From assembly GCF_016839145.1 (NCBI RefSeq), contig NZ_CP069304.1, positions 124,001-188,000 on the forward strand: a stretch of DNA of 64,000 nucleotides, given 5' to 3'. The notes under the pieces are model-generated. The model was given only the letters and a program-made list of their open reading frames with translations. It was not told the origin of the DNA and ran no database searches. How positions within the stretch are numbered: the first letter of the stretch is position 1; the number at the start of each line of letters is the position of its first letter. The stretch comes from Shinella sp. PSBB067. GTDB lineage: Bacteria > Pseudomonadota > Alphaproteobacteria > Rhizobiales > Rhizobiaceae. The translations under genes were made by a program, and so were the position numbers. Of the stretch, positions 16,369 through 26,521 are shown in pieces.

Positions 16369-17104
16369 AGAGGTCCTGGCGCACATCCAGCAGGACCTCC
16401 TCCAGCCCGTCCGAACCGGGGCCGCAAAGCCAGGCCATGCAGGAGGCGGGGACGACGGCCGGGACGAGCTTCTCCTTCGGTATCTTGCTGACCGGGTTGA
16501 GGTTGGAGGCCCGGATCTTGTCCTGCATGGCCGTGTCCGTCGGGGGGATGCCGAGGAAGAAGGCCTTCACGCCGTCGCCGGACAGTTCGAGCGCCATCAT
16601 GCGGGTCAGCATCTGCAGGCCGGCCTTGGACGAGCAATAGGCCGTCCAGCCCTCCATCGGCGTCGTCGCCGCCCCGGTTCCCGCATTGACGATCTTTCCC
16701 CGCGACGCCCGCAGCAAGGGCAGGGCCGCCAGCGTCAGCCGGTGCGCGCCGACGACATTGACCTCGAAGGCATGGGCGAGCGCGGCGGCTGGAAGGGCGG
16801 CCAGCGGCGCGATGGTCGAGATCGTCGCCGCATTGTTGACGAGGACGTCCAGCCGGCCCGCCGCCTTTTTGACCGCTGCAAGGGCCGCATCCACCGCCGG
16901 CTGGCTGGTGACGTCGAGGGCGAGCGTCGTCACGCGCGCGGGCAGGTCCTCCACCGTATCGGCGGCATGGACGCCGGCAAAGACGCGGGCGCCCGCCGCA
17001 TCGAGCAGCCGCACCAGCTCGGCGCCGATCCCCTTGCCGGCGCCGCTGACGAGGATCGACCGGCCGGAGAGATCGGGAACCGCGACGGGAGACAGATTGA
17101 ACAT
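16334..17104 (-). CDS. SDR-family oxidoreductase
   Basis: 256 residues. The cofactor turn SGAGKGIGAE lies near residue 20, NNAAT follows the fourth strand, and the catalytic YCSSK is near residue 150. The C-terminus (FTRQMDLAGKA) differs from the usual IDGG ending. The gene is divergent from the enolase-superfamily gene at 17213 with a strong GntR-type palindrome in between, so it probably belongs to that regulon. Substrate unknown; a polyol or sugar dehydrogenation is likely from context. Confidence 0.8.
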   Translation of the reverse strand: MFNLSPVAVPDLSGRSILVSGAGKGIGAELVRLLDAAGARVFAGVHAADTVEDLPARVTTLALDVTSQPAVDAALAAVKKAAGRLDVLVNNAATISTIAPLAALPAAALAHAFEVNVVGAHRLTLAALPLLRASRGKIVNAGTGAATTPMEGWTAYCSSKAGLQMLTRMMALELSGDGVKAFFLGIPPTDTAMQDKIRASNLNPVSKIPKEKLVPAVVPASCMAWLCGPGSDGLEEVLLDVRQDLFTRQMDLAGKA

Positions 17105-17134
17105 TCCGGGTTGACCTTCGATTTATAGCGATGT

Positions 17135-17153
17135 TAATTGGACTGACCAATTA
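17135..17153. promoter_or_regulatory. FadR/GntR-type operator palindrome
   Basis: TAATTGG ACTGA CCAATTA is a perfect 7-bp inverted repeat with 5-base spacing. The AATTGGxCxGACCAATT layout is the known style of FadR-subfamily GntR operators such as those of UxuR, ExuR and LldR. It lies between divergent starts at 17104 and 17213. The cognate protein is probably the FadR-type regulator at 24734 in the same operon. Confidence 0.7.
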
Positions 17154-17212
17154 CAGAATTAAAGCGGGCGAGGGGTGTTGTCAAACCTTCTCTCGGCGCG
17201 ACGGGGTGGAGA

Positions 17213-18337
17213 ATGACTGCAATAGCGCTGATCGAGTCGATCGCGATCGCCTATCCGGATCCGAACGATTTCGGCACGGTGCGCCGCACGGTTCTCGTGC
17301 GCGTCGAGACCACGGACGGCATCGTCGGCTGGGGAGAGAGCATCGCCATGTGGCCGGAGGCCTGCCGGGCCGTCGCCCTCATCGTCAGCGAGGGCCTTTA
17401 CCCGCTCCTGAAAGGCGAGGCGGTCGATACGGCGGCCTGCTGGCAGAAGATGCGCCGGCACTGCTGGTGGTACGGCGAGGGCGGCATCGCCTCGCTGGCG
17501 ATCGCCGGCATTGACATGGCGCTGTGGGACATCGCCGGCAAGATGGCGGGCAAGCCCGTCCATGAGCTTCTCGGCGGCTGCCGGCACGAGCGGCTTCCCG
17601 CCAACGCCTCCGCCCATGTCAACAAGAAGGGCGAGGCGGCCTGCGTGGCGGAGGTCGAGGGCTTCTTCGCCGCCGGCTTCCGCTCCACCAAGCTCGGCTT
17701 CGCCAAGAAGGGCGAGAGCGACATCGGCGGCGATCCCGACCGTGACGTCGGCTTCGTCCGCGCGCTGCGCGCCGCCCTCGGGCCGGATGCCGGCATCCTC
17801 ATCGACATCGGCAACGGCGTGCGCTGGGATGTCGAGACCGCGATCTCGGTCGGCAACCGGCTGCAGGAGCTCGGCGTGGACTGGTACGAGGAGCCGCTCT
17901 ATCCGACCGACGACGACGGCTACCGCCGCCTGCGGCAGGCCACCACGATCCGCATCGCTTCCGGCGAGCGCGAGTTCACCGAGGCCGGCTATCGCCGCCA
18001 GATGGAATTCATCGGCGCTATCGACGTCTATGGCATCGATCCCGCGCGGGTCGAAGGCATCACCGGCTTTGCGAAGGTCGATGCGCTGGCAAGCCGCTAC
18101 GGCAAGAAGGTCAACGCGCATGCCTGGTCGACGGCGATCACCACCGCGGCCAGCCTGCACCTGTCCTTCGCCTCGCCCAATGCGGAGATCTTCGAGCTCA
18201 AGCCGTTCCCCGTCGTCGTGCAGGACGAGCTGGTGGCCGAGAAGATCTGGCACGCGGACGGCTGGATGCGCCCGCTGTCGGCGCCGGGGCTGGGCATCGA
18301 GGTGAGGGAAGACGTGGTGAGGGGGCTTGCGGCATGA
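17213..18337 (+). CDS. mandelate racemase/muconate-lactonizing (enolase) superfamily dehydratase
   Basis: 374 residues. The capping domain is followed by a barrel with three carboxylate ligands in LIDIGNG, WYEEPLYP and ASGERE. A possible catalytic Lys region is STKLGFAKKG (about residue 162) and a catalytic His region is NAHAWST (about 300). The KxK motif of sugar-acid dehydratases is not canonical here (KLG), so the substrate class is uncertain. It probably dehydrates or epimerises a sugar acid. It overlaps the next gene by four bases and opens an operon with a rhamnose-type importer. Confidence 0.82.
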   Translation: MTAIALIESIAIAYPDPNDFGTVRRTVLVRVETTDGIVGWGESIAMWPEACRAVALIVSEGLYPLLKGEAVDTAACWQKMRRHCWWYGEGGIASLAIAGIDMALWDIAGKMAGKPVHELLGGCRHERLPANASAHVNKKGEAACVAEVEGFFAAGFRSTKLGFAKKGESDIGGDPDRDVGFVRALRAALGPDAGILIDIGNGVRWDVETAISVGNRLQELGVDWYEEPLYPTDDDGYRRLRQATTIRIASGEREFTEAGYRRQMEFIGAIDVYGIDPARVEGITGFAKVDALASRYGKKVNAHAWSTAITTAASLHLSFASPNAEIFELKPFPVVVQDELVAEKIWHADGWMRPLSAPGLGIEVREDVVRGLAA

Positions 18338-19119
18338 CGAACGAGACACGATACGGCGTGACGCGCCCAAGCGAGGACGACATCCGCAAGGGCGACTTCT
18401 CCACGCCTTGGGATGCGCCGATGATCCCGCCCTTCCCGTTCCGCTTCCGCAACGTGGAAGTAATGACGCTCTACTGGCGCACCGATCCCGAGGCCCTGGC
18501 CTTCCTGTTGCCGCCGCCGCTGCAGCCCACCGGCGACGTCGCCTGCGTGCACATCTACAAGATGAACGACACCGACTGGCTCGGTCCCTATTCCGAGGCG
18601 AACGTGATGTTCGGCGCCGAGCTGCCGGGCAAGGCTTCCGGCGCCTATTCGCCCTATCTGGTCCTGTCCTCGGATATCGGCGTCGCCCATGGCCGTGAGG
18701 TGCACGGCCAGCCGAAGAAGCTGGGCATGCCCTCCATAGAGATGCGCGGCGACCTCATCGTCGGTCGCGTCGAACGCAACGGCATCGACGTCCTGACCGC
18801 GACGCTGCCCTACAAGCAAAAGCCGGTCGAGGCCGCCGCCCTCAAGCCCCATTTCGATTTCGCCACCAACCTCAACCTGAAGGCCGTCAACCATATCGAC
18901 GGCCGGCCGGCGATCCGCCAGCTCACCTCGCGCCGGCTTGCCGAGGTCACGGTGCATGAGGCCTGGGAAGGGCCCTGCACGGTGGAGCTGCGCGCCAACG
19001 CCCAGCTTCCCGTCTACCGCCTGCCGGTCGTCGAGCCGCTGCGCGGCTTCTACTGGCGGGCCGATTTCACGCTCGTGGCCGGCGAGATCATTCACGACTA
19101 TCTGGAGAGCGCGCCATGA
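18334..19119 (+). CDS. acetoacetate decarboxylase-family protein
   Basis: 261 residues. HGQPKKLG (about residue 128) corresponds to the acetoacetate decarboxylase active-site Lys-Lys pair, where the first Lys forms the Schiff base. The rest follows the family: PPPFPFRF-like start, LLPPPLQP and TLPYKQKP. Family members include decarboxylases and also aldolase-dehydratases and lyases on beta-keto acids. Between a sugar-acid dehydratase and a hydroxyacid dehydrogenase (four-base overlaps on both sides), it is likely to act on a keto-deoxy acid intermediate. That combination is not a textbook pathway. Confidence 0.85.
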   Translation: MTNETRYGVTRPSEDDIRKGDFSTPWDAPMIPPFPFRFRNVEVMTLYWRTDPEALAFLLPPPLQPTGDVACVHIYKMNDTDWLGPYSEANVMFGAELPGKASGAYSPYLVLSSDIGVAHGREVHGQPKKLGMPSIEMRGDLIVGRVERNGIDVLTATLPYKQKPVEAAALKPHFDFATNLNLKAVNHIDGRPAIRQLTSRRLAEVTVHEAWEGPCTVELRANAQLPVYRLPVVEPLRGFYWRADFTLVAGEIIHDYLESAP

Positions 19120-20075
19120 ACGCCCGCGTCGTCGTCACGGACTACACCTTTCCGAAGCTCGACAGGGAAGAGGCCGCGGCAAGGCAGGCGGGCGCGGACT
19201 TCGCGGCCTTCCAGTGCCGCACGGCCGAGGATGTCGCCGCGGCCGTCGCCGGCGCCGACGTGGCGCTCGTGCAATTCGCCCCGTTCGGCCCCGCTGCCGC
19301 CGCCGCGCTCAAGCCGGGTGGAACGGTGATCCGCTACGGCGTCGGCTACGACAATATCGACCTCGGCGCGGCCGGCGACCATGGCCTGCGCGTCGGCTAC
19401 GTGCCCGATTACTGCGCCGACGAGGTGGCCGAGCACACCGTCAGCGCCGCACTCGCGCTGCTGCGCAAGCTGCCCGCCCTCGATGCCTCGGTGCGGTCCG
19501 GCACATGGGCGGCGGCGCAGACGGCGCGGCCAATGAAGCCCTTCGCGGATACGGTGTTCGGTTTCTTCGGTCTCGGCCAGATCGGCCGCGCGGTCCAGCA
19601 GCGGCTTGCCGGCCTCGGCTTCCGCTTCATCGCCTCGGACCCGATGCTTTCGGAGGCCGATGCCGCCGCCCTCGGCGTCCGGCGGGTCGACACCGCCACC
19701 TTGCTTCGAGAGGCGGACGTGCTCTGCCTCCATGCGCCCGCCACGCGGGAAACGACGGGCTTTTTCAATGCCGCCAATCTCGCGGCGATGCAGCCGCATG
19801 CCATCATCGTCAATTCGGCGCGCGGGCAACTGATCGTGGAGGACGATCTGGCCGAAGCGCTGAGCGCAGGCACCATCGGCGGCGCCGCGCTCGATGTCTT
19901 CAACGTCGAACCGCTGCCTGCCGACAGCCCGCTTCGCACCGCGCCGAACGTGCTGCTGACGCCGCATGCGGCCTGGTATTCCGACGCGGCGATCGATCGC
20001 CTGCAAGGCCTGGTGGCTGAGGACGTCGCGCGGGCGCTGCGCGGCGAGGGACCCCGCAGGCCGGTCGGACGGTAG
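19116..20075 (+). CDS. D-isomer-specific 2-hydroxyacid dehydrogenase (CtBP-like)
   Basis: 319 residues. The NAD-binding GFFGLGQIGRAVQQR lies near residue 148. Catalytic Arg, Glu and His are in NSARGQLI, FNVEPLP and LLTPHAAW. The N-terminal GVGYDNID is typical of phosphoglycerate dehydrogenase and C-terminal-binding-protein-like members. It probably interconverts a 2-hydroxy and 2-keto acid in the pathway of this operon. It starts four bases before the previous stop. Confidence 0.87.
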   Translation: MNARVVVTDYTFPKLDREEAAARQAGADFAAFQCRTAEDVAAAVAGADVALVQFAPFGPAAAAALKPGGTVIRYGVGYDNIDLGAAGDHGLRVGYVPDYCADEVAEHTVSAALALLRKLPALDASVRSGTWAAAQTARPMKPFADTVFGFFGLGQIGRAVQQRLAGLGFRFIASDPMLSEADAAALGVRRVDTATLLREADVLCLHAPATRETTGFFNAANLAAMQPHAIIVNSARGQLIVEDDLAEALSAGTIGGAALDVFNVEPLPADSPLRTAPNVLLTPHAAWYSDAAIDRLQGLVAEDVARALRGEGPRRPVGR

Positions 20076-20087
20076 GCCGGAGCAGAA

Positions 20088-20120
20088 TTTCAAACCCCGA
20101 TATGGGATCGCGGTTTAAAA
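20088..20120. promoter_or_regulatory. 33-base imperfect inverted repeat upstream of the binding-protein gene
   Basis: TTTCAAACC and GGTTTAAAA arms, extended inward by CGAT and ATCG, pair at 13 of 15 positions. It lies between the hydroxyacid dehydrogenase stop and the SBP start, 13 bp before that start. It may be an internal operator or an mRNA stem that separates SBP from upstream expression. Confidence 0.45.
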
Positions 20121-20133
20121 CTGGGAGGAAGCC

Positions 20134-21177
20134 ATGAAAATGAAAAGCCTTTTGGGTGCGGCCGCCGCGCTCATGCTGTGCGGCACGAGCCTCGCCTATG
20201 CCGAGGCGATCAAGCTCGAGGCCGGCAAGACCACCAATATGGTGCTGCTGCCGAAGTTCCTCGGCATCCTTGTGTTCGACCAGGCCAACGAGGGCGCCGA
20301 GGAAGCCCACAAGGAGCTGGATAACAAGGGCAAGCTGTTGTTCCAGGGCCCGACGCCGGAAAACTCCGTCGCCGGCCAGATCGAGATGGTGACGACCGCC
20401 GGCACGCAGGGCGAAGGCGCGGTCATGCTCTCCAACAATGCCGGCGACCAGATCGTGCCGGCCGCCAAGGCCGCGCAGGCCAAGGGCACGAAGATCGTCA
20501 CCTGGGACAGCCCGATCCCGTCCGGCGAGGGCGAGGACGTGTCCGTCGCGCAGGTCGACTTCGGCTCCATCGGCGGCGTGCTCGCCGACATGGCGCATTC
20601 GATCCTCGGCGGCAAGGGCGAGATGGCCGTGCTGTCGGCAAGCCCGGACGCGGCGAACCAGAACGCCTGGATCGCCTCCATGAAGGAGACGCTCGCCAAG
20701 GATCCGAAATACGCCGACATCAAGCTCGTCGACGTCGTCTACGGCGACGACCAGTCGGAGGTCAGCTACAACCGCGCGCTGGCGCTGGTCGACAAGCATC
20801 CCGACCTCAAGCTGATCATGTCGCCCACCACGGTCGGCATCCAGGCCGCCGCCAAGGCCATGCAGGACGAGGGCCTTTGCGACAAGATCAAGGTGTCGGG
20901 CCTCGGCCTGCCGTCGGAAATGGTGTCCTATACGAAGAACGGCTGCGCGCCGGAATTCGCGCTGTGGGACTTCCGCGACCTCGGCTACCTCACCTACTAC
21001 ACCGCCTACGGCCTTGCCACCGGCCAGCTCAAGGGCGAGATCGGCGAGACCTTCACCGCCGGCCGCATGGGCGACTACACGATCGAGGCCGATGCGGGCC
21101 GTCCGGGCGCCAAGCGCATCCTGATGGGGCCGTTCACCGTCTACAACAAGGACAATGTGGAAGCGGCGGCCAAGTGA
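20134..21177 (+). CDS. rhamnose-type periplasmic sugar-binding protein
   Basis: 347 residues with a signal peptide (KMKSLL start, cleavage near SLAYAEA). The mature sequence resembles RhaS/LsrB-class autoinducer-2 or rhamnose-binding proteins: [39 protein letters not shown]-like PDAANQNAW and [26 protein letters not shown] precedes ATG 20134. It serves the ABC transporter encoded just downstream. The ligand could be L-rhamnose or another 6-deoxy sugar, but the operon lacks the standard rhamnose genes. Confidence 0.88.
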   Translation: MKMKSLLGAAAALMLCGTSLAYAEAIKLEAGKTTNMVLLPKFLGILVFDQANEGAEEAHKELDNKGKLLFQGPTPENSVAGQIEMVTTAGTQGEGAVMLSNNAGDQIVPAAKAAQAKGTKIVTWDSPIPSGEGEDVSVAQVDFGSIGGVLADMAHSILGGKGEMAVLSASPDAANQNAWIASMKETLAKDPKYADIKLVDVVYGDDQSEVSYNRALALVDKHPDLKLIMSPTTVGIQAAAKAMQDEGLCDKIKVSGLGLPSEMVSYTKNGCAPEFALWDFRDLGYLTYYTAYGLATGQLKGEIGETFTAGRMGDYTIEADAGRPGAKRILMGPFTVYNKDNVEAAAK

Positions 21178-21184
21178 TGCCCGC

Positions 21185-21212
21185 ACGGCGGCCGGAGTTT
21201 CCCGGCCGCCGT
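21185..21212 (+). terminator. intra-operon hairpin after the binding-protein gene
   Basis: Perfect 11-bp arms ACGGCGGCCGG and CCGGCCGCCGT with a 6-base loop, 7 bp after the SBP stop and 24 bp before the ATPase start. It is probably a partial terminator or mRNA-stabilising stem that makes SBP transcript more abundant than transporter transcript. Confidence 0.7.
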
Positions 21213-21235
21213 CTCCAGCCCGATCGGATCCCAGC

Positions 21236-22738
21236 ATGACGCAAAGCCCCGCCCTTGCCCTTCGCGCGGTCTCCAAGACCTTCGGAATGACCGCGGCCCT
21301 CATCGACATGTCGCTGGACCTTTATCCCGGCGAGGTGCACGCCATCGTCGGCGAGAACGGCGCGGGCAAGTCGACCATGATCAAGATCATGACCGGCATC
21401 TACCAGCCCGACAAAGGCGGGGTGGAGATCGACGGCAGGCCGGTGACCCTGTCCGGCTCCAGGGCCGGCCGCCAGCTCGGCGTCGCGGCGATCTACCAGG
21501 AACCCATGGTGTTCCCGGATCTCGACGTCACCGAGAACATCTTCATCTCCTCGACCGGCCAGGGCCTGTTCCTCAACCGCGCCGCCATGCGCCGCAAGGC
21601 CGAGGCGCTGATCGCGCGTATCGGCATGTCGCTCGACGTGGACCGCATCGCCTCCGGGCTGACGCTCGCCGAGCAGCAGGCCGTCGAGATCGCGCGCGCC
21701 CTCAGCCAGGACGTGCGCGTCCTCATCATGGACGAGCCGACCGCCTCGCTTTCCGCCCACGAGGCCAGCGAGCTGCGCCGCATCGCCCGCAGCCTTGCGG
21801 GCGAGGGCGTGTCGGTGGTCTACATCTCCCACCGCCTCGAGGAGGTCTTCGAGCTTGCCGACCGCGTCAGCGTCATCCGGGACGGGCGGCACATCTCCAC
21901 CAAGCCGATCGGCCAGACCGATCCGAAGACCCTCGTTTCCGAGATGGTCGGGCGCGAGGTCGGCAACTATTTCGCCAAGATGCCCTCGACGGCGCGCGAG
22001 GAAGTCCTCCTTTCGGCGCAGGACCTCGGCGTTTCGGGCGTGTTCGACGGCATCCGCTTCGACCTCCACCGCGGCGAGATCCTCTGCATGGCCGGGCTGA
22101 TCGGCGCCCGCCGCACGGATGTCGCCCTTGCCCTGTTCGGCGTGCTCAAGGCCACCGAGGGGACCATCCGCTACAAGGGCCGGCCGCTCGTCGTCGGCTC
22201 GCCGCGCGATGCCATCGAGGCGGGCATCGCCTATGTCTCCGAGGACCGCCGCAAGCTCGGCCTCGCCATGGCGCTGCCGATCCGCTGGAACATGACGCTG
22301 GCCACCCTCTCGCAGTACCTCTCGCCGCTCGGCCTCATCGACAGGGGCCGGGAGCGGGAGACGGCGAATGCGTTTCGCAAGCGGCTGAACATCCGCGCCC
22401 CCGACACGGAGATCGCCGTCGGCGTGCTGTCGGGCGGCAACCAGCAGAAGGTCATGCTCGCCAAGTGGCTCAACATGAAGCCGGACCTCCTGATCGTCGA
22501 CGAGCCGACCCGCGGCATCGACGTCGGGGCGAAGGCGGAGGTCCACGATCTGGTCCGCTCCTTCGTCGCCGAAGGGGGCGCGGCGCTCGTCATCTCGTCC
22601 GACCTGCCGGAAGTGCTGGCCATGGGCGACCGCATCCTCGTCATGCGGGAGGGCCGGCAGATGGCCATCCTCGACCATGCCGAGGCCAATCAGGAGAAAA
22701 TCATGGCTCTTGCCACCGGCCAGAGGGAGGCGGCGTGA
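21236..22738 (+). CDS. sugar ABC transporter, duplicated ATP-binding subunit (RhaT/XylG class)
   Basis: 500 residues from ATG 21236. The frame is open upstream, but the family N-terminus ([11 protein letters not shown]) starts here. Domain 1 has Walker [10 protein letters not shown] (about 40), [17 protein letters not shown] and [12 protein letters not shown]. Domain 2 has the degenerate Walker [18 protein letters not shown] (about 397) and [12 protein letters not shown]. It drives import with the two permeases that follow. The stop overlaps the next ATG. Confidence 0.92.
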   Translation: MTQSPALALRAVSKTFGMTAALIDMSLDLYPGEVHAIVGENGAGKSTMIKIMTGIYQPDKGGVEIDGRPVTLSGSRAGRQLGVAAIYQEPMVFPDLDVTENIFISSTGQGLFLNRAAMRRKAEALIARIGMSLDVDRIASGLTLAEQQAVEIARALSQDVRVLIMDEPTASLSAHEASELRRIARSLAGEGVSVVYISHRLEEVFELADRVSVIRDGRHISTKPIGQTDPKTLVSEMVGREVGNYFAKMPSTAREEVLLSAQDLGVSGVFDGIRFDLHRGEILCMAGLIGARRTDVALALFGVLKATEGTIRYKGRPLVVGSPRDAIEAGIAYVSEDRRKLGLAMALPIRWNMTLATLSQYLSPLGLIDRGRERETANAFRKRLNIRAPDTEIAVGVLSGGNQQKVMLAKWLNMKPDLLIVDEPTRGIDVGAKAEVHDLVRSFVAEGGAALVISSDLPEVLAMGDRILVMREGRQMAILDHAEANQEKIMALATGQREAA

Positions 22739-23778
22739 TGCAGGGCCTTCTCCACCGCGTCAGCCCGCAGGCGCTGCGCCTTCTCGTCCTCGTCGGCGTC
22801 ATCGCGCTGCTCGTCATCTTCTTTTCCAGCCAGATCGAGAACTACCTGAATGGCCGGCTCTTCAACCGCATCTCCTCTTCGGTCGCGGTGATGGCGCTGG
22901 TGGCGACCGGGCAGACCCTGGTGATCCTCACCCGCAACATCGACCTTTCGGTCGGCGCGGTGATCGGCTTTTCCGCCTTCGCCACCGGCAGCCTGATCGC
23001 CGGCCTGCCGGATCTCCATCCGGTCCTGCTCGTTCTCTATGCCGCGCTTGTCGGCGGCGCCTTCGGCGTCGTCAACGGCCTGCTCGTCGCCTATGCCCGC
23101 GTGCCGTCGATCATCGTCACGCTCGCGACGATGGCGATCTACCGGTCCCTGCTCGTCGAATATTCCGGCGCCAAGTCGATCGCCACCGAGCAGCTTCCGC
23201 AATGGCTGACCGATTTCCCCAACATGCAGCTCTTCTCGATCGGCGATTTCCAGTTCCGGGCCGGCTTCTGCGCGGCGCTCGCCCTCGTCGTGCTCGTCCA
23301 TCTCGCCCTCAGCCGCTTCCGGCCGGCCCGCCAGCTCTTCGCCGTCGGCTCGAACCCGGAAGCCGCCCACATGGCCGGCATAAACGCGCAGCGCGTCGTC
23401 TTCACGGCCTTCGTGCTGTCAGGCGTCATGGCCGGGCTTGCCGGCTTCATGTTCCTTGCCCGCTTCGGCAACATCACCGTGGTCGCCGGCCTCGGCTTCG
23501 AGCTGAAATCCGTCGCTTCGGCCGTCGTCGGCGGCGTCAACATCTTCGGCGGCTCGGGCACGGTCATCGGCGCCTTCCTCGGCACCATCCTCGTCGACCT
23601 CATCGAGACGAGCCTGGTGCGCTGGCAGATGGTCTCCGAGTTCTGGCGCGAGGCGGTGCTCGGCGCGCTGATCCTGGTCTCGGTCGCGACCGACACGATC
23701 TTCAACCGTCGCCTGGCGAGCCTCAGGGCGGCGCGCGCCCACAGGATCGCGCTGGAGAAGAAGGAGGCCTCAGCATGA
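22738..23778 (+). CDS. sugar ABC transporter permease (rhamnose-type, first)
   Basis: 346 residues starting in the ATPase stop (TGATG). The hydrophobic protein shows the [16 protein letters not shown] loop near residue 65 and [20 protein letters not shown] in the C-terminal half. The charged tail [17 protein letters not shown] is cytoplasmic. It makes the channel together with the next gene product, with which it overlaps by four bases. Confidence 0.9.
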   Translation: MQGLLHRVSPQALRLLVLVGVIALLVIFFSSQIENYLNGRLFNRISSSVAVMALVATGQTLVILTRNIDLSVGAVIGFSAFATGSLIAGLPDLHPVLLVLYAALVGGAFGVVNGLLVAYARVPSIIVTLATMAIYRSLLVEYSGAKSIATEQLPQWLTDFPNMQLFSIGDFQFRAGFCAALALVVLVHLALSRFRPARQLFAVGSNPEAAHMAGINAQRVVFTAFVLSGVMAGLAGFMFLARFGNITVVAGLGFELKSVASAVVGGVNIFGGSGTVIGAFLGTILVDLIETSLVRWQMVSEFWREAVLGALILVSVATDTIFNRRLASLRAARAHRIALEKKEASA

Positions 23779-24737
23779 TGAAGCGCCTGCGAAGCTGGGA
23801 GGGCTTCCTCCTCCTCGTGCTCATGGTGATCGTCGCGGTCAGCGCCAGCACCTCGCCGCAGTTCCTGACGGTCGGCAACCAGGTCAACCTGTTCCAGCTG
23901 TCGATCGAGAAAGTCATCGTCGCGCTGATGATGACCTTCATCATCATCAATGCCGAGATCGACCTTTCGGTCGGCTCGATGATGGGGCTTTCGGCCTGCG
24001 CCTTCGGCTGGATGGTGCAGCAGGGCGTCGATGCGGGCCTCGCCATCGCGATCTGCCTGGCGATCGGCGTCGTCGGCGGGGCGGTCAACGGCTGGTTCGT
24101 CACCGCGCTCGGCCTGCCCTCGCTGGTCGTCACGCTGGCCACGCTCATCGGCTTCCGCGGCCTTGCCCGCGTCCTCGTCGAGGATCGCGGCATCAACGCG
24201 TTTCCCGCCTGGTTCAACGCGCTCGGCCAGCAGGGGCTGATCGGCCCGCTTCCCTTCGCGCTCGTCTCCTTCGCGGTGCTGTTCGTGCTGCTCTACATCG
24301 TGCTCGAGCATTCCGGCTTCGGCCGCAAGACCTATGTCATCGGCTCGAACCGCGAGGTCGCCGAATTCGCCGGCATCGACACGGCGCGCCACAAGATGAT
24401 CCTCTTCATCGGCTCCGGCGTGATCTCGGCCTTCGCCGGCCTGCTCTACGCCGCCCGGGTCGGCGCCGTGCGCGGCGACGTCGCCTTCGGCTTCGAGCTC
24501 GACATCATCACCATCGTCCTGCTCGGCGGCGTGTCGATCTTCGGCGGCGCGGGCACGCTGGTCGGCACGGGCCTTGCCATCCTCATCGTGCTGAACCTGA
24601 GGAACGGCATGGCGCTCGCCAACATCACCGGCCACATCCAGACCGGCGTGATCGGCATCCTGCTGATCGCCTCGGTGATCGTTCCCCGAATCAGGATAAG
24701 CCTCGGCAGACAGGCAAAATCGGAGGCAAGCGCATGA
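23775..24737 (+). CDS. sugar ABC transporter permease (rhamnose-type, second)
   Basis: 320 residues. Two adjacent ATG codons (23775, 23778) are possible starts; the first overlaps the previous stop. The [16 protein letters not shown] loop near residue 62 and the late [19 protein letters not shown] motif mark the CUT2 permease family. It ends with a four-base overlap into the regulator gene, so regulator and importer are translationally coupled. Confidence 0.9.
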   Translation: MMKRLRSWEGFLLLVLMVIVAVSASTSPQFLTVGNQVNLFQLSIEKVIVALMMTFIIINAEIDLSVGSMMGLSACAFGWMVQQGVDAGLAIAICLAIGVVGGAVNGWFVTALGLPSLVVTLATLIGFRGLARVLVEDRGINAFPAWFNALGQQGLIGPLPFALVSFAVLFVLLYIVLEHSGFGRKTYVIGSNREVAEFAGIDTARHKMILFIGSGVISAFAGLLYAARVGAVRGDVAFGFELDIITIVLLGGVSIFGGAGTLVGTGLAILIVLNLRNGMALANITGHIQTGVIGILLIASVIVPRIRISLGRQAKSEASA

Positions 24738-25468
24738 AATCGCCACTCTCGGCCAAGGATTTCGAAGCCCCGATCGTCAGGGAATCGGTGGCGGAACTCG
24801 TCGTGCGGCGGGTGCTCGACATGGTGAAGGCCGGCGTCCTGAAGCCGGGGGACGCGCTGCCGCCCGAGCGGGACCTCGCGGTGACGCTCAACGTGTCGCG
24901 CCCCTCGGTGCGCGAGGCGATGCGCGGCCTGACCGTGCTCGGCGTGGTGCGCACCCGGCAGGGCGGGGGCGCCTATATCAGCGATCTCAGCCCGGATTCG
25001 CTGCTCGGGCCTATCCAGTTCTATCTCTCGCTCGACCAGACCAACATCGCCGAACTCTACGACGTGCGCATGCTGATCGAGGCCGACGTCGCGCGCCGCG
25101 CCGCCGTCAACATCACCGCGGAGGCGCTGGCGAAGCTGGAGGAGAGCCTTGCCAAGCAGCAGGACACGGTGAGCGACCCCATCGCCTTCCGCAATGCCGA
25201 CTTCGCCTTCCACGAGCTGATCTGGATCGCCGCCGGCAATGCCGTCCTCAAGCGCATCGGCGAGAGCCTCAACGTGCTCGGCCTCGAATTCCGCAAGCGT
25301 GCCTCGGAAACCCCCGGCGTGCTCGAGCAGTCGCTGCGCGACCACAGGGCGCTGCTCGACGCGCTGAAGGCGTACGACCCGGAAGCGGCGGCGCGGGCGG
25401 CGGAGGCGCATATGCGCAACGTCTATCGATCGACCATCAAGCAAGGCATCAAACCGGAGGAAGAATGA
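24734..25468 (+). CDS. FadR-subfamily GntR transcriptional regulator
   Basis: 244 residues. The winged-helix domain is near residues 15-85 ([42 protein letters not shown]), followed by an FCD ligand domain with metal-ligand-type Asp/His in [11 protein letters not shown] and DHRALLDAL. It is embedded in the operon between permease and dehydrogenase genes. It is the best candidate to bind the palindrome at 17135-17153 and so control both divergent arms; the ligand is probably a pathway sugar acid. Confidence 0.88.
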   Translation: MKSPLSAKDFEAPIVRESVAELVVRRVLDMVKAGVLKPGDALPPERDLAVTLNVSRPSVREAMRGLTVLGVVRTRQGGGAYISDLSPDSLLGPIQFYLSLDQTNIAELYDVRMLIEADVARRAAVNITAEALAKLEESLAKQQDTVSDPIAFRNADFAFHELIWIAAGNAVLKRIGESLNVLGLEFRKRASETPGVLEQSLRDHRALLDALKAYDPEAAARAAEAHMRNVYRSTIKQGIKPEEE

Positions 25469-26520
25469 TGGCAGGGCGGATCGGAATCGTCGGCATCGGC
25501 TGGTGGGCCACCATCAACCACATTCCCGCCCTCAAGGCGCATCCCGACGCGGACCTCGTCGCCATCTGCGATCTCGATGCCGAAAGGGTGGAGAGCGTCG
25601 GCGCGCAGTTCGCCATTGCCGGGCGCTATACCGATCTCGGCGCCATGCTGGCCGCCGAGCGGCTCGACGGCCTGATCGTCTCCACGCCGCATGTCGCACA
25701 CACCGCGCCGACGCTGGCGGGCCTTGCGGCCGGCGCCCATGTCCTCGTCGAAAAGCCGATGGCGACGACGGCGGCCGACGGCCGGGCGATCGCGCAAGCC
25801 GCCGCAAGGGCCGGGCGCGAGGTGATGGTGCCGACCGCCATGAGCTTCACCCGCTTCACGCAGAAGGCCGCGCAGGCCGTGCGGCAGGGCCGCATCGGCA
25901 GCGTGCGCCATGCCGTCTGCCAGATGGGCTCGGCGCTGGACGACCTCTTCGCCGGTGCCCCGATGGCCGAGACGAAGGACCACGCCATCCGCCCGCCCGC
26001 CTCCACCTGGGCCGATCCGGCGCGGGCGGGCGGCTACGGCTGGGGGCAACTGTCCCATGCGCTCGGCTGGCTGGTGCATGTCGCCGACATCCGCTTTGCC
26101 AGCCTTTACTGCCTCGACGGCAAGTCGCCTGCGGGCGTGGACTACTACGACGCGGCGGTCGGCCGCACGACGGAGGGCGCGACCGTTTCGCTCTCGGGCG
26201 CCTCGACGGTTCCCAAGCAGCGGGGCCTGCATTTCGATATCCGCATCTACGGCACCGAGGGCATGATCTTCTTTGCCAGCGAGAGCGGCCGGGGCCGGCT
26301 CGAAATCTCCCGTTTCGACGGAGACGAGGACAGCGCTACCTTCGCGCCGGGCGAGGCGGATTATGACGGCGCCCTGCCGGTCCAGCGCTTCGCCGAGCTT
26401 TGCGCCGGCCGCGCCGTGGAGAACCCGGCCGATGCCGAGGTCGGCGCGCGGGTGACGGAGGCGCTCGACGCCATGTATCGCTCCGCCGCTTCCGGCCGGG
26501 CCGAAACGGTGGGAGGCTGA
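25465..26520 (+). CDS. Gfo/Idh/MocA-family dehydrogenase
   Basis: 351 residues from ATG 25465, overlapping the regulator stop. The N-terminal Rossmann motif GIVGIGWWA is followed by the EKP catalytic-Lys motif (VLVEKPMA, about residue 93) and the C-terminal Gfo/Idh domain. The family oxidises or reduces sugars, inositols and sugar derivatives with NAD(P). In this operon it may oxidise the imported sugar or a keto intermediate. Substrate not deducible. Confidence 0.87.
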   Translation: MMAGRIGIVGIGWWATINHIPALKAHPDADLVAICDLDAERVESVGAQFAIAGRYTDLGAMLAAERLDGLIVSTPHVAHTAPTLAGLAAGAHVLVEKPMATTAADGRAIAQAAARAGREVMVPTAMSFTRFTQKAAQAVRQGRIGSVRHAVCQMGSALDDLFAGAPMAETKDHAIRPPASTWADPARAGGYGWGQLSHALGWLVHVADIRFASLYCLDGKSPAGVDYYDAAVGRTTEGATVSLSGASTVPKQRGLHFDIRIYGTEGMIFFASESGRGRLEISRFDGDEDSATFAPGEADYDGALPVQRFAELCAGRAVENPADAEVGARVTEALDAMYRSAASGRAETVGG

Positions 26521-26521
26521 C

